64,000 nucleotides of DNA from Blastomussa wellsi (Eukaryota; Cnidaria; Anthozoa; Scleractinia; Plerogyridae): the NCBI GenBank assembly GCA_947652115.1, contig OX393566.1, forward strand, positions 23,125,665 through 23,189,664, written 5' to 3'. Made by a program: the position numbers and the translations under genes. How positions within the stretch are numbered: position 1 is the first letter of the stretch; each line of letters opens with the position of its first letter. The notes beneath the pieces were generated by a model. It had not been told where the DNA came from. It saw only the letters and a list, made by a program, of their open reading frames with translations, and did no database searches. Shown in pieces: positions 1 to 13,300 of this stretch.

Positions 1-1567
1 TTCACAGTAAATGGTAAATGGTGTTTTGGGGGTGCTTAAAAATACTGCAAAAACAGTCAGACGTTTCGGGGGTAACCAAGTGTTAAAGCAATCTCTGAAA
101 GATAAAGGTTCGAATCTAAAATGCTACATTACTTACTACTGAATTTAAATACCCGGTACTTTAGTAACGCTGAGAGACATATCGCGTAATCGGGTGCGTG
201 TTCACGGTAACCCATATGGACCATCACCCATTAGTTAGGGGGGGACTCTATCTCAGAAGATGCTTGCTACATATACCTTTGTTCTAATAGTCGATCAAAC
301 GCGAACCTCATTCGCGTGTATACCTCTGATTTCTAGACTTCTGGAAGCAATTGTGGCCAGTCCGCGTTTAGTCCATATTGCAACTATGTTAGAATCAATC
401 AGTTATCAAAACCCCACCGTATAATCAACTAGAAAAGAATGTTAAAGTGGTACAGCTGATTTGAAGTGCGCTACTTGCTTTTGTAATGAAAAAGTTTCCT
501 TTAACGCAATGGGAGATCCCTTCAACCGACTATTACAAATTGAAAACAATCGCCATTTTCTTTCTTTTTTTCTGGCATGTGGTACTCTTGATTCATAATT
601 AATAGAGCGCGGAACCAACACCCTTGTTTATCTAAACTCAGTGGCTTTTATAACAACGTTCACCAAGCAATTATGATTTTGTAATTATCTGACAAACGCC
701 GTCGAAGAGTAGGTTAATATTTATTTGTTCTCGATGTGATTAGTTAATCTCGTTGTTGAAGTGCCGGTAGTGTCTCAGCGGCAATTGCGTAATAAGTACA
801 TTTTTTTCCATCGTTCACTGTGCTTTGGCAAAATTTTTGCGCTACCTTTAGCTTTGCCATTTTTGCTGATTTCTCCGTTAAATGCTTACCTGGTGCCACG
901 AAGACTAAATTAACTTCTTTTAAACTTCTTTTAATTTAATTTACTTGCGTGAGCCTCCTGCAAGAGATTGACGTCAACCTCGTTGGAGAAGACCCTGGGA
1001 ACGAGGTGCAAAGACGGTGCAAGGACCCCGCGGAAAAATGCACCGCGCCTGCACATGACGTCACGATGACAGCAAGGGAGGCCGTGATAACATAATTTTA
1101 GCCCAAACGTGTGAACTAACGGTTTTTCTTTCAAAAATTGGAAGTAAAATTATACAGGTGGAAAGGGGGCTGGAACAGACGCCATGAGGAAGCACAGCCA
1201 CTTTGCAAGCTCGCTTTCTCAGAAACCTCGATCGAACAAAAACTTCACATAGAAATACATTTTCCACTCGCTTTACCATATTTCCTTTCAAAGGAAATCG
1301 AATTATTTTATAAAAGTAAAATCTTCTTTAATGTATCTCAATTTTTAGGGCTTCATTGAAATCAGTACAACATGATACGCGTGAAAGGGGACTGGAAACC
1401 ATTGGTTTTCTTTTTCTAATGAACATGCATAAGGCACGAAAGACAACATTAATTTTTAGCATTTTTTTCTTTTCCAATGACACAGGGGAGTCACGAAATA
1501 TAAGCTTTACAACTCAAATTTGCATGGTGAAGTCTTTTTCCTATTCTGATGCATTGAACTCTTGTTC
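1..1567. other. 3' flank of the kinase-like gene, no gene seen
   Basis: This stretch lies downstream of the minus-strand kinase-like gene and presumably includes its 3' UTR. I find no supportable exon. About 940-1130 resembles, in inverted orientation, a block near 19700-19990: both contain a 'ggctaaaattatg'-type segment followed by a GC-richer tract with 'gacgtcatg'. This suggests a dispersed repeat family. The rest looks like unique AT-rich sequence. Confidence 0.5.
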
Positions 1568-4500
1568 CTATATATTAAATTCAAGTTGGCCGCGAGGAAT
1601 CTGGGGAGTAGGCAAGGCGTCTTCGATGTCTTCTCCTCGTTCGAGCATGCGCTCTAGTTCTATCAGTCGGTTAACACCATCACATAGCCGCTGGACAGAA
1701 TGCACCTAATAAAGAAAGCATTGTTAGCAAGATGATCAATATCTAACACCTCCTGATAATATCAGTACTTTGTCAACTAGGCAAGTGTGGAGATTAAAGA
1801 AAACAATCACCTATAGAGAATGTCAGACTGGTGCCGCCTACCTTTGCTCGTAGAAAAAAAAGATACATTTCGGCAAACGATCGAGTCTCCACTACAGTTT
1901 TACATCAAATGAGTAACTTATGCTTGTTTTAATCTTTTTATGTTAAAAAATGCCATCAAACATTTACAACAATTGCCACCCCAGGTACAAGTCGACCTAG
2001 TGAAAATCAAAAATCGGAGTCGTAAGCAGAGCCAAAAGCACGACGGAATTAGCCTGCGTCGCAGACGGACAAAACCGTCTATACCGAGGATTATGTGACA
2101 CGTCCGGCTGCAACGCAGGCTAGACGGAATCGGAGTCTGGAGAATCAGAAAGTTTCAATTTCCTTCCGCTTATGTTTCCGACGTTTATGATCTATTGAAA
2201 ACTACATTGCCAGAGTCGTAGTCGTAAGACTATCCAATCACAAACAAGCAATTTGATTGTTTTGTTTTATTCTTCCGCTTCTGCTTGCGACTCCGACAAT
2301 ATAGTTTTCACTAGATCATAATCGACGGAGTCGTAAGCGGAATCAGAACTCTGCTTACGACTCCGACAGCTTGATCTTCCGGCAATAGTTCGCTTGCGCT
2401 TGTAATGATTCCGCTTACGATCTACTCCAACTCCGACCACGATTCAAGAGAAAATCAGAGAGTAAACTGCCTAAACCTCCTAGTATAGTTTTTACTGTTT
2501 TAGGAGCACCTCTGTTAAAAATTAAATATTAAAGAAAGTTTTGAAGGATTCAAAACTTTACATTGCATCTGTTCTCGGTTTTAGACTGGAACAAGCTTGC
2601 AGTGGAGGCTAATGTGGGGAATCTTTTCAAATTCAAATGACATAAAGTTCTTTCAATGATATTCCCCCGAATTAGACTCCATTTCAGACATTTCAAGCTA
2701 GTTCCAGTCCAGTGCCGGGAATGTGTTCTATTAGCCTGCTCATTGGTACAGCTAGCCGAGCTTATCGTAGCCATGCAAAATAATCAAAAGCCCTTGCCAA
2801 CAAGGCTAGCGACCATTTAGGGCGGGCGCGTTATGTCATCCAAATCGTATAAATTTGGAACTCATTATAATTCCAATTGCTTGATGAATTAAGCAAGTGA
2901 CATACCTCTGAAACGCCAAGGGTATGGGTACTATGAATGTACATCACTCCGGACAGCAGTTCGCCTTCAGGGATTCCTGTGCAAGATAATCAAACACGTG
3001 ATCAAAGCCCAAGATTGGTGACGAGAAACGTGGTGGTTATAATCAACTTTTGATACAACCGCGTTCGGAACGAGGTTGCTTTTGATATTGTACTGACACA
3101 TTACTACAAGAAATAGAATGGAAAGGAAGGTAAATTGGCAAGCGGAATTGACACGTACAACCTCGCTCCCTGGACTTTTTCATTGGTAATTTTAACAAAA
3201 AGATCAATCTTAAAAAAATTACAAAAGGTAAAGCCCTGGGAAAGAGATTGTTGTTATTACTGTATACCAGCTCTCCTCTTCTCAAGTTTATATGATGTAA
3301 GTATCCATCGGAGTCTTGCGTCCTGGAAGAAAGAAAAGCGAATACCAGATCAATACATGTACGACAGAATCATTGCATCTGTAACTTAAAAATCAGGGGT
3401 CGATAATGGCTGGCTCCTGGTATTGCTACTTTATTTCCATGGAATATTAAGTTTCTACGTACAGAAACTATATAAAATAAATCTCCAGGTCCCTCTAGCT
3501 GTGATAATTTGAATCAGGCCATTTCCGAGTTTCTTTTCCCTCAGTTTCAAAACGAGTCTAAGTGCGAAACTATTCATATCGAAATAAACTTGTTTTGCAT
3601 GAGAATGGAGATGGAGGTAAAACACATTTTCATTTGAATGGTTTCGCACTTAGACTCGTTTCGCACTTAGACTCGTTTTCGCTGAGGCAAAAGAGAACTC
3701 GTAAATGGCCTATTGGAAGCGTACAGCAAAATTTTGTAACATAGAGCCTCAACCAGACAGGTTGCTATCTTACTAGAACGAATGCATTGCTAAGGAACAG
3801 CACTACTTCTTACCGTGGAAAGGTGATGAAGTTTAACACGCACTCTTACGTCAAGCGCTGTGCCGAGGTAGATTGGGTCCGACACTATGTAACCAAGGTG
3901 GTCGTCCCACATGAACTCCTCTCCAGACTTCTTCAGCTCTCGCTCAAACGCGGCCATCCCCCTGACTAACTTATCAAACACGCCTTGCAAGTTACCACCT
4001 TTGTTGAAGCACCTGAACTGCACATGATCATCCTCATTGACGAACACAACGAAAGTATTGTCTTTATTGTGGTATATACCACGTGACTCTGGCCAGTCGC
4101 GAGCACGTCCTGAGCACGTGATCAGCGGTGACGTGGGTTGAGATGAAACATTAATTGAATTGCTAGTTTTATCTGAAAACTCGGATATACCTTTATATTC
4201 GCCTTCAAACTCACCTACAAAAAAGAGAGTTAAATGATAAATGTGAAGAGGCAAGGTAAAGTCTGCATTCGGGCCTAGTGGTCCATCAGGCCGGAGCTTA
4301 TCCCGGTTTCTGTAGCATGAAGCGACAGAGAGTATTTCTACTACCCCTGGATGGGATGCTAGTCCATCGCAGGGTTACCCCCAGCAGAAAATTCGCCGGT
4401 ACCCATTTATACACCTGGCTGAAGAGAGGCACTGTGAGAGTAAAGTGTCTTGCCCAAGAACACAACGCAGTGCCCCTGCTAGAGGCTTGAACCCAGACCA

Positions 4501-7116
4501 TCCGATCCGGAGTCCAGGTCTTTGTTTTGGCTGCATTCGCATAAAAATTATATACCTACTTAATTGCTACTGTTGGACATTCATTAATTTGTTGTTGCCA
4601 TACTTGCCAGGTATTACGTCCACTGTGATGTTGCTTCGATAGCTCAGTTGGTAGAGCACTGCACCGGTAACGCAGAGGCCGTTGGGTTCGAATCCCGTTC
4701 AGAGCCTGAAATTTTTCAGGTCTGTTGAAAACTGGGACCGAACTTGTCACGCAACTCAATTATTGAACCCCTCTCTCTCGAATATTAATCTCTGATTGAA
4801 CTCTTGAATACACGATCGATGTGAATTTGTCGTCTTGATGCGAAGTTACTGTCTTGAAACCTAAGTTATTATCTTGAATATACTTCTTGTGGAATTTTGT
4901 CTACGAAGTTGTCATTTGATTACGTTTTCTACAAGGTCTTTGTTCCAGTAGTGTTATGGCTGCATTCGCATAAAAAACCATACCTACTTAATTGCTACTG
5001 CTGGACATTTATTAATATTTACTTAGTCTCGCCATTAATTTTTGCCACTGATTCACAAAACTCCTTTTATATTTATTATAAAGATGGTTTTCACTCACGT
5101 CAAAAAAGGCGGCCATATTGGTGGACTAAACAATACAAAATTTTTGCGCAAAATTTGCATAAAAACAGAGTTTAGTTCCCAAAGGAACGAAAGTCTATTG
5201 TTCTAGTCCACCAACCTGGCCGCCATGACGTCACATGAAAACGATCTATAGTAACACCCTGCACTTGTCCCTCACCTTGCCTCCACTCACCTCCCAGTCG
5301 CATGAACACCATACGAATAAGACCCTCGAGGTTCCTTCTAGAGCCCCGGGAGCACCCTGCTGGTAAACAATACCCCCGGATAGAGCGCCTCGTGTGTAAT
5401 CGGCATGACAAGACGTAATCACTGTTCAGTTGACCATCGATAATTTTTCGGCTGTCCATGTCTCTAGGATGGAAATCCTTCTTCTTGTGTCCGTGGAATT
5501 CCTCGATAATTGCGTCAAATAAGGGCGAAAATACTTCGTATGACTCCCCATCACCGGCTATGATACCGGATGTCCGTTGCCATGGTACCCCTGGATTATC
5601 CACGCCGACTTGAATGGCTTGGTCAAGAGTGAAACCGCTGGCAGTGGTCAGGTGCCTGCGTGTTGATATTTTTAACTGATATATATTATGCGCAAAAAAT
5701 CAAAAATGTTTTTCTTAGCGCTCACGTTCTTAAAAGAATCCGTAGAAAAAAATGCTTAATTTTAGATATTTAGTGATAAAAGTGTTATGCTTTTCCATAA
5801 TATATATGATTACAAGGTATTTACTTTGAAAAAAACGTAAAGTGTATTTCCCAGTTGTGAGATAGTTAGTTCATAACTGGTAAATAGTACAAATGGTACA
5901 AATAAAATAGTACATGCAAATAAAAAAATGTAATCGTGAAATCTTAATTATGAAAAACAGGGAAGAACACTTTCAAACTTTCCAAAATATTTTAATAAAT
6001 TTTAATCGAACTTTCCCTTCGGGTATTTACTGCCGGGTAATGATTACTTTTTCTTTACTTTGTTATTACAGCACTGTAATTCTGTTTTCTTTAAATTTAA
6101 AGAATTCGAAGTGTGTTTGGATTGAGCTCTGGGGAAGATCTCGTCATGCCTGGCAGATTGTGTTTTAGTTTATGCGCTTTCCTATTATTTTGACCCAGCT
6201 GAAACTTTTTGTCTCTGTTCTCCAGAAAAATAAACAAACCAATTTGTAGTTTATACGTATTTTTCCGTGTTCTCAGTTTTTCATATGCGAAAAGTGACGG
6301 TCGTAAAACTGAAATGAGACTAGAAACTTTCAGTTTTCAGAAGACATTTGTACCACATGGTAATTTAATTTCGATTCTGTTCTAAGGCGCCTTTTCAACC
6401 TTTATATATTTTAGTGGATTTTACACTCAATAAAGGTAAATAGGTGTGCAAAACTGCATAACGATACGTCATGCTTTAAAGCAAAAGGTTTAACCTAAAA
6501 TCACTAATGTTAGTATTATTGTTGTCTAATTGATCAAAACTACTTTAACTTTCTAAGTGGACGATTATAAAGAATTGCCAAACATACAACAAGAAACCTA
6601 TGAAACAGTGACTTGCACACCGAGTTTTTTTGAAATTTAGCGCTCCATTAAAAAAGTAACATTTCTCCTGGTAGACAAGTTTTGTAAGTACATGTATCGG
6701 AACATGAAGTCTTGTCACCTTTCTGCCTGCACTGTTTTGATACTTGAAATTTGACTTTACCTTAGAAATCAAGGTCAAAGTAAACTTCAATCGAAATTAG
6801 TTATACCTTAAACAGTTCTAAACATGTTGGAATAATTCTTCTACGATCGATGGTTTCCTATCACTTCCCTATGCTAATTTTACCTTAATGACTCGTAAAG
6901 CTCGGGCGTTAGATGGTTCGCCATCAGGTTGTTATGAAGGCGCAAGTCAGGGAAATTTCCTATAGGGGGCGGTCTTTCATAGCCATTTTCTTCCCTGTTC
7001 CACGGTTTTACAACATACATAACCCACAATTCTCTCGCTACATATGCTCCGCAGCCGAACGCTACGAATCTGAGGAAACGACGTCTGGGTAACACATCCA
7101 TCGTTCCCCCTGTCAC
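1568..7116 (-). CDS. Creatine/phosphagen kinase-like protein, probable pseudoenzyme
   Basis: Six exons on the minus strand: 7116-6884, 5655-5291, 4214-3814, 3322-3268, 2976-2906, 1705-1568 (stop TAG 1570-1568). All have GT-AG borders and compatible phases. They total 1263 nt or 420 aa, about the length of mitochondrial creatine kinase precursors. Family landmarks are clear: FPDLRLHNNLMA (N-domain), VGVDNPG, SIRG, ARDWPESRGIYHN, FVNEDDH, KGGN, EFMWDDHLGY. The first 35 residues hold an Arg cluster (RRRFLR) and a hydrophobic stretch, so a mitochondrial presequence or membrane anchor is likely. The catalytic set is degraded. In muscle CK numbering (recalled) R132 is His165, W228 is Phe257, E232 is Asp261, R236 is Gln265, C283 is Asp312, R292 is Asp321, H296 is Arg325 and R341 is Thr370. 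R130 (Arg163) and R320 (Arg349) remain. Phosphotransfer activity is therefore unlikely. The intact frame argues for a retained non-catalytic role. Alternative start: Met6. Confidence 0.9.
1990..2460. repeat. Foldback element in kinase-like intron
   Basis: Arms carrying 'ctagtgaaaatc' / 'gttttcactag' and repeated 'ggagtcgtaagc' / 'gcttacgactcc' motifs fold back on each other. No coding capacity was seen. It lies in the last intron of the kinase-like gene and is probably a non-autonomous DNA element. Confidence 0.6.
3516..3712. repeat. MITE-like palindrome (ggccatttccgag family), copy 1
   Basis: An imperfect inverted repeat starts with 'aggccatttccgag' and ends with 'ctcgtaaatggcct'. 'aacgagtctaagtgcgaaac' in the left arm matches the right arm, where a 17-bp piece is tandemly duplicated. 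A related copy is at 31735-31920. Confidence 0.75.
4262..4517 (-). repeat. tRNA-derived SINE, 3' (tail) part
   Basis: This is a minus-strand copy of the family seen at 12716, 13395, 18450, 18645, 62382 and 63790. Diagnostic pieces are 'tgggatgctagtccatcgcag', 'ggtacccatttatacacctgg' and 'aagcgacagagagt'. It sits in the intron upstream of exon 3 of the kinase-like gene. Confidence 0.8.
4633..4705 (+). repeat. tRNA-like SINE head (degenerate tRNA-Thr-like)
   Basis: The 73-nt cloverleaf-like sequence has a D-stem GCTC/GAGC and box B 'ggttcgaatcc'. Its 7-bp acceptor stem has one mismatch and one wobble pair. The anticodon stem has one mismatch, and the loop CCGGTAA carries C instead of the near-invariant U33. 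The flank 'ctgcattcgcataaaaa ... tacctacttaattgctac' occurs again at about 4966. I therefore read it as a tRNA-derived SINE and not as a working tRNA gene. Confidence 0.65.
5083..5246. repeat. Foldback element (ggccatattggtg family), copy 1
   Basis: The left arm 'ggttttcactcacgtc...cggccatattggtgga' is mirrored by 'tccaccaacctggccgcc atgacgtcacatgaaaac'. It lies in the kinase-like gene intron close to exon 2. A related element is at 27804-27969. Confidence 0.75.
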
Positions 7117-8647
7117 GAGTTCATTGGGGAAGTTTTCACTGTTTATATTCTACTTGAATGTGCGCTAATTGATTATAGCTATCGCGTGAAACAATTCAAT
7201 TAATGAGGTCACGCTATTTGTATTGACCAATCAGCGCCTGAAACGAACACAACACCGCGCGCTCTCGTGACTGTAACTATGACTCAATGGAAGGCATGAA
7301 TTTTAATCTGGATTAAGCTGTCCACTGACATGTGGCAGTCAATTATAACACGAGTGAGTGGCAGTCACGAGTTAAAGTGCAAAGGTTGTTACATTAATTG
7401 CTTCAACGTAGCTAGGACGGAAGTCAGAAAGATGGAAAGCTTATTTCCAGGAAACTTGTAAAGAGGTAACGTTATATCAAAGTTTAATAATTAGAAACTT
7501 TTTCACTGAAGCAGCAGTGCTCATCCCCCAGGGTCAGTCTCTGGGTAACTTTGATCATAATAGTCCATTTTGCTAATGAAGGTATTTATAGTTCCATCCC
7601 GCTTTTCGGGACAAAAAGTGATCGCTCGGCCAAAAATTAATGGGGTCATTAATTCAGTAAATAGTAGAAACTGTTATTCTTCGGCCATTTCAACTTGAGT
7701 AAAAATAGAAAACAAACTGCAGCCACAAACATGACAAAACAACGCATGCTGTAAAAATAGATCAAATTTTGCCCTTACAAGGGGCTGGAGCTAGAATTAG
7801 CAAAATAGTGTATTTTGTTTATTGTAAAATTTTGGCGAAGTGTGGTGAGAAGTTCAATGCGCGTGCGGACCACCCTACAGTATATATAGGGCATGGATAT
7901 GCTGTTTACATCTTTTGGAAAGAAAAGTAATAGTCGACACTTCCGGTTTTTGTACACTTGGTAGCTAAAATAAGACATGTTACAGTAATATACCACGACA
8001 AATACTGTATTACGCTTTCATCGCTGAGCTGTTAAGAACAATTCATTTTTTCATTGCCGAACCAGAGACTACCAATGATACCATGAAATCGTAGTCTAAT
8101 TTTAAGACGCCACCCACATGCAGTTCTGCATAATCCCTGATCTCAGCGGGAGGAAGAGGGTTGCGTTTTTGAAATGTATATTTCTGGGGGAGGGGTTTGA
8201 TTTCCGACTAAAATCGATCGTGTGTTCGCGGTGTTGATCACATTCATCATGTAGAAATTTTCGTATATTAAAATAGAAAAATTGTAGTAATCGTATTTTC
8301 CGGGTCAATATGGGCGCCCAATCCTTTCGAGTCAGCGTGACTGAGTGCGTGACTACCGAAACGAACTCTTTCTCGGTATTCTCGACCAATTATCATAAGC
8401 GTACGGGCAATTTTTCGCAAGTGGGGGTGGTGAACCATTTGCCCAAAAAATTCTCCCCAGTTGCCTTGTCCAAATATCTCTTTCTGCCCAAAAAATCTGA
8501 GTACCCCAAAATTTCGGAGGGAGGGGAGGGAGGTGGCTGCAGTTCCCCCGCACCCCGTTCCGTACGTCTATGTTAACTATCACGCGTGGGTTTTGGGTGG
8601 TCACCAAGGCGTAAAATTATTCTAAACGAATATGTAAGATTTAGGTG
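7117..8647. promoter_or_regulatory. Divergent intergenic region between kinase-like gene and SOAT
   Basis: The start codons of two genes transcribed away from each other lie about 1.5 kb apart, so both promoters and 5' UTRs should be here. No TATA or initiator element could be assigned with confidence. About 8430-8580 carries a dispersed repeat (gcccaaaa... ccgtacgtctatgtt) that recurs at 20860-21050 and, inverted, at 32610-32770. Confidence 0.5.
8430..8580. repeat. Dispersed repeat with G-rich tract, copy 1
   Basis: The block 'ttgcccaaaaaattctc ... ctgcagttcccccgcacccc ... cgtctatgtt' matches 20860-21050 (same orientation) and about 32610-32770 (inverted). No coding potential was seen, and it has a short-retroposon-like size. 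Confidence 0.55.
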
Positions 8648-10290
8648 ATGGCTTCGTCCTCGACTGCACGAAGGCGAAATCAACATCATGAAAGAAATGG
8701 AGGTGATTTGTCTTTATAAACATGAACATGCAGTTGTTAACAAGAGTTGGGGGCCGATTTAACGAAGTTTTATCTCTTTTCAGGGGCCAATTTCTTCGAC
8801 AAGAAACACGAAATGGGACGAGCTCGCTCCCAAGAGCTTCGCCAAAGGGCAGAGGTACGTACAAAGTTACGTACAGAAGTACAAAACGGAACCTTGCAAA
8901 CAATATTAAAACACTACATCTTACTATTGTGTCCATGAACAGTAGAAAAATAGTGATTACCTTATTTATCTTCCGCTGGCTGCGCGGAATATGGATTCGC
9001 GTAACCTAAACGAAGCTTCATCTATTTTTAATTTTCCGTGTTCATCCCACACTTTTCGCAGTACGTGTTTTAGCTCATGTCATTGATTTTAATACTTTTT
9101 CTGTTTTATTATATTTCTCTTTTCGTTAAGCAACTGAGAAGTGAGTTGTTGGAACAAATTGACGGACAACTCAACGACCTCCTTGACGACGTTTTACACG
9201 ATGTGGACTATTTAGAACCGAGAACGGATCATTCGTACTCTAGGTATGCTTAAGCTTATTTCTGTCAAACCATCCTTGATTAGGAGATTACAACTTGTAA
9301 ACGGCTGGTGAAATATCCCATATTTCCCTCGTACGTCTAAATTTTAATAGTTGTACAAGCGAAACCTGTCTCTTCCTGTGATCAAGTTGACCCTTGTACT
9401 GAGCACTTGGTGATTATGCACATGCTGTGTACAAAAATACGTCTGTCTGTAACGATCATAAGCTTATTTATTGAAAATTCTTGACACCAAGAGTGACGAA
9501 TTTACAAATAATCAATCAAACAGTGTAAGCAAGCTTTCCAACATTTTGTCCAAAATTAAACTGAGGAAACTGCTTCCACACAACAGCGCGTCACAGCTGG
9601 TTTGACATCACATTTCGCCCAACCTGATCGGCCATGATCACGCAATCCCTATGTCTTCAGATCCTTTTGTTTTGCTTTTAATGTTATTTTAAGCTTCTGG
9701 TAGCAATTTAAGCCCTGCAGAACAAGTCCCTTTGGATTCAATATCGATCTACCTGTCAAGTGTATTTTGCGATAATCATTAATTTCATATTAATGAATTG
9801 GGACCCTTTATTACAGTGCGGCACACCTTTTTGGGTGGCCACATTAAGGCGTGTTGCGCTGTAAATCTGTTTAATTTGTATCTATGATCTTTTCATTTAT
9901 TGAGGTATTTTCACAGCCAGCATGTCTTGTTCACTTTAGTTAAGGAGTATGGACAAGTATTTGTTTTGGAGTGACCACTTCACCTTCACTACAACTTCAC
10001 AGACTAATTATTACTACCAAGATAGAGATAATACCCTAGGCTATCCTGTCACCCCAAAGTGAACCCTAACCCTACTTTTATATACATTTATAATAATATA
10101 CACATCTAATATTCTTTGGTTGCACTGTCACTGTCACACAATAGAAAATTAAATTGAAAACCATTTGATGGATGAAGTCAAGAAATTGCAGTATTATAGA
10201 AGATAATTAAAGAAGTCACCTCTCCAAGTTTTAGGTCCGTGTGTTTTTCCAAACTTCAGATATTCGTCGAAATGTTGCGCACAAATTTAT

Positions 10291-10323
<33 letters not shown>

Positions 10324-13300
10324 AACTTTGGTGCACCAATATGGTTGCTGGGAAATGGTGTAAACATCTGGAACTTACTTTGGTTATCTAAGCGACTGAT
10401 TATCTGTACTTAATAACATACAAACATTTACATAAACACTTTTCCTTAAATGATTTTACTTCTCAAATGACAAAAAATCCCGAGCTAGTTAATATTTTTT
10501 GACAAACACAATCATAAATTTATGTCACACACTGCCATAACTCTGAAATTCAAAATGAGCTGGTTTCAAAACAAAGCATGCTGTTTAGCTGAAAAGTTGT
10601 AAACAGATATAAAATTGCACCTCTTCTGCCCAATGAGGATAAAAACTTTGGTGGCTCTTTAATTTTGGATTTTAGAATTTGATGATGTCACATGCAAGCC
10701 AAGAATAGTTGATAAATAATGTAATACTGACTTCATTGATGTTTTTTTTTTCAGAGACAAACTAAACGGAAATAAAGTGTTCATTGCACGACAATCAGTT
10801 CTGACGTAAGATGCCTAATATTTGGTTTGAACTTATTCTTATTTGGCCAATGACGTGCTATATACACTGAGTACCTGTTTTATGCATGCATGCATATTTA
10901 TGCCAAACTTGCTAATTTCTCCCCCAAGCCTCAATTTTGGAGGTTTTCACTTGTAAAATTTATCATGACTGGACAAATTCCTGAAGTAACAAAGTTTTCA
11001 CTTGTAAAATTTATCATGACTGGACAAATTCCTGAAGTAACAAAGAGCCCCAAAAAGAATACCCACAAGAAAATAACATGAAAATGCCAGAGATTTGAAA
11101 GTTATGTAAAATGAGAACAAAATGAACAGAGACTATATATTTCAGGAATATCCCCTTTAATAACTATTCCTGTCTATTTTTGTCTTCTAGGGAACTCCTT
11201 GAAGTCAGCCACATCAAAACAATCTACAACATATTTGTAGCTCTACTCATAGTGTTCATTATAAACACTGTAGTCTATGACTACATTGATTCGGGAAGGT
11301 GAGCACCTTATAGATTTTAACTTTTCTAAGCTTCAACCAAAGAGGCGAGTTTTGAAAGAACAGTGTGCGATAATGAAATGCAGACTGCAGACCTGCGGAC
11401 AAGTTTTCAGAATTTTTTATGGTAAAATATAATGTTATCACGATTATAACCCTTATTGAGAGCTAACGGTAAACAGGGTAACTGGAGTACTTGTCTGGCT
11501 AATCAGAGCCATATTCAGGCTCGCCAACCGCAAGTCTGCAGATTTGGTAAAACTATATTTAGACATATTTACCCCATCAAGTAAAATGATTGAAAGCTTG
11601 TTTTCACATTAGGGGTATGTGGTTACAATAAAAAATATATATATTTAACAAGTAGCCAAAATTAATGAACTTATCTAAGTATATTGCTATAAAAATAAAC
11701 TAATTTCTGCTAATTAATGACTTCAACTAATGCTTATTACTTTTATTATTAATTAATTCCTAATACTAACTACTAAGTCTAAAAAATACATTTAAAAAGT
11801 GTGCATCTCATCATTCGTGAGCAAAGTAGTATGTAGTATGCAGTAAGTATGAACCGGTTACATTAAGTGAATTTTAGTTTTCTGGTTTGCCCACATAATA
11901 AACATCTTTATTTTCCGAGCTTAGTCAGCCTTAGTGGGAAAATCTCTGTACTTACAACATTGGTCAAGATTCTCCCATACACCTCTTGCTCAGTTCATAA
12001 GAGGTGCTGGTAATTACAATGTAAATTTAAAATATCAAGTAAAAAGTTTGTAAGAAGAAAGTATTTCCATGGTAAAAAGGGTTTATCTTTTTAATTTTCT
12101 TTTCCAGTCTGTGGCTTGATCTCTCAATACTAACATGGGCGTTTGGCAAACCCTCCACCGTTGTCAGCATATGGATTGTAATGAAGGTTTTGGCATTGTT
12201 CGCTTTTCCAATTTTCACCGCTTGGCACACAAACAGACATTCATGGCTGCCTCTTCCAGATCCAGTTTGGTTGCTATTGTACATTATCTACATGGTGATT
12301 TTCGCAGTATTCCCAGTCCAGGAAGTGTTCCAACATGACTTGCCACCTGCATCTTCTATCATCATACTTTCAGAACAGGTATAGAAGGGATTAAACATTT
12401 TCAAAACGAGCAGGGGACTCGGTACAAATATTTAAAACGGATTGAAACGAATAATTGAGCCTGGCACAGGAAAGATCATCCAAAATAATGCGAGTTTACA
12501 AAATTTCAGCATTATTGGCTTAAATGCAAATATATAGTACGCGTTTGGCGTCCCTCCAAACCATACAAAGCTCTCTTGAATTTCAACTTTTCAAACACAT
12601 ACTATATATTTGCGTTTGAGCCAATAATGCTGAAATTATTTGGTATTTTTTATATTATTTTAGATGATCTTTTACGTGCTTGGTTTAATTGTTTGTGTGA
12701 TTTAAACCCAAGTATGTCTGGTGACCTTTTGGTTAGAGCAGGGAACTCTGCATCGACCGTTCCGTGTTTGAGCCCAGGACACTGCAATGTGTTGTTAGGC
12801 ACAACAATTTTCTCTCATGGTGCCTCTCTCCACCCAGGTGTATAAATGGGTACTGTAGGTACAGCAAATTTACTGCTGGGGCAACCCTGCAATGGACTAG
12901 CATCTCATCCAGGGAGGAGTAGAAATGAAAGGCTCAGTGGAAAAAAGCCTTAATTAAATGCAAATTTTGGCTAAAATGTACAGTGCCAAAACAGCTCCAA
13001 ATTTTGCATGCTGGTTTGTTTGTAAGTGTAAAACACTGTTCTGTGTTTACTTTCGTTTGTTCTTGCTTCGTGTTTGAGATATAACATTCAGTTTTAGCTA
13101 GTAGGCGTACAGCCACGTAATGGCCACAACGAATCACTTTCCACCAACCTTACCATTCTAAATGGTCATTTTCACCTAGCGTGCATCATTCTATGGAAAC
13201 CAGGATAAGCTCCGGCTGATGGGCCACTAAGTTTGTATGCAGATTTTACCTTAATTGTTTGGTAGTCTGTGTGTGGTGGCTATGATACTACAGTGCAATG

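Noticed and set aside
3043..3389. Overlapping 80-84 codon frames around 3.1-3.4 kb
   Set aside because: They are out of frame with the real 55-nt kinase-like exon at 3322-3268 and have no family match.
4633..4705. A functional tRNA-Thr(GGU) gene
   Set aside because: The loop lacks U33, stems carry mismatches, and its flanking sequence is repeated nearby, so it fits a tRNA-derived SINE better.
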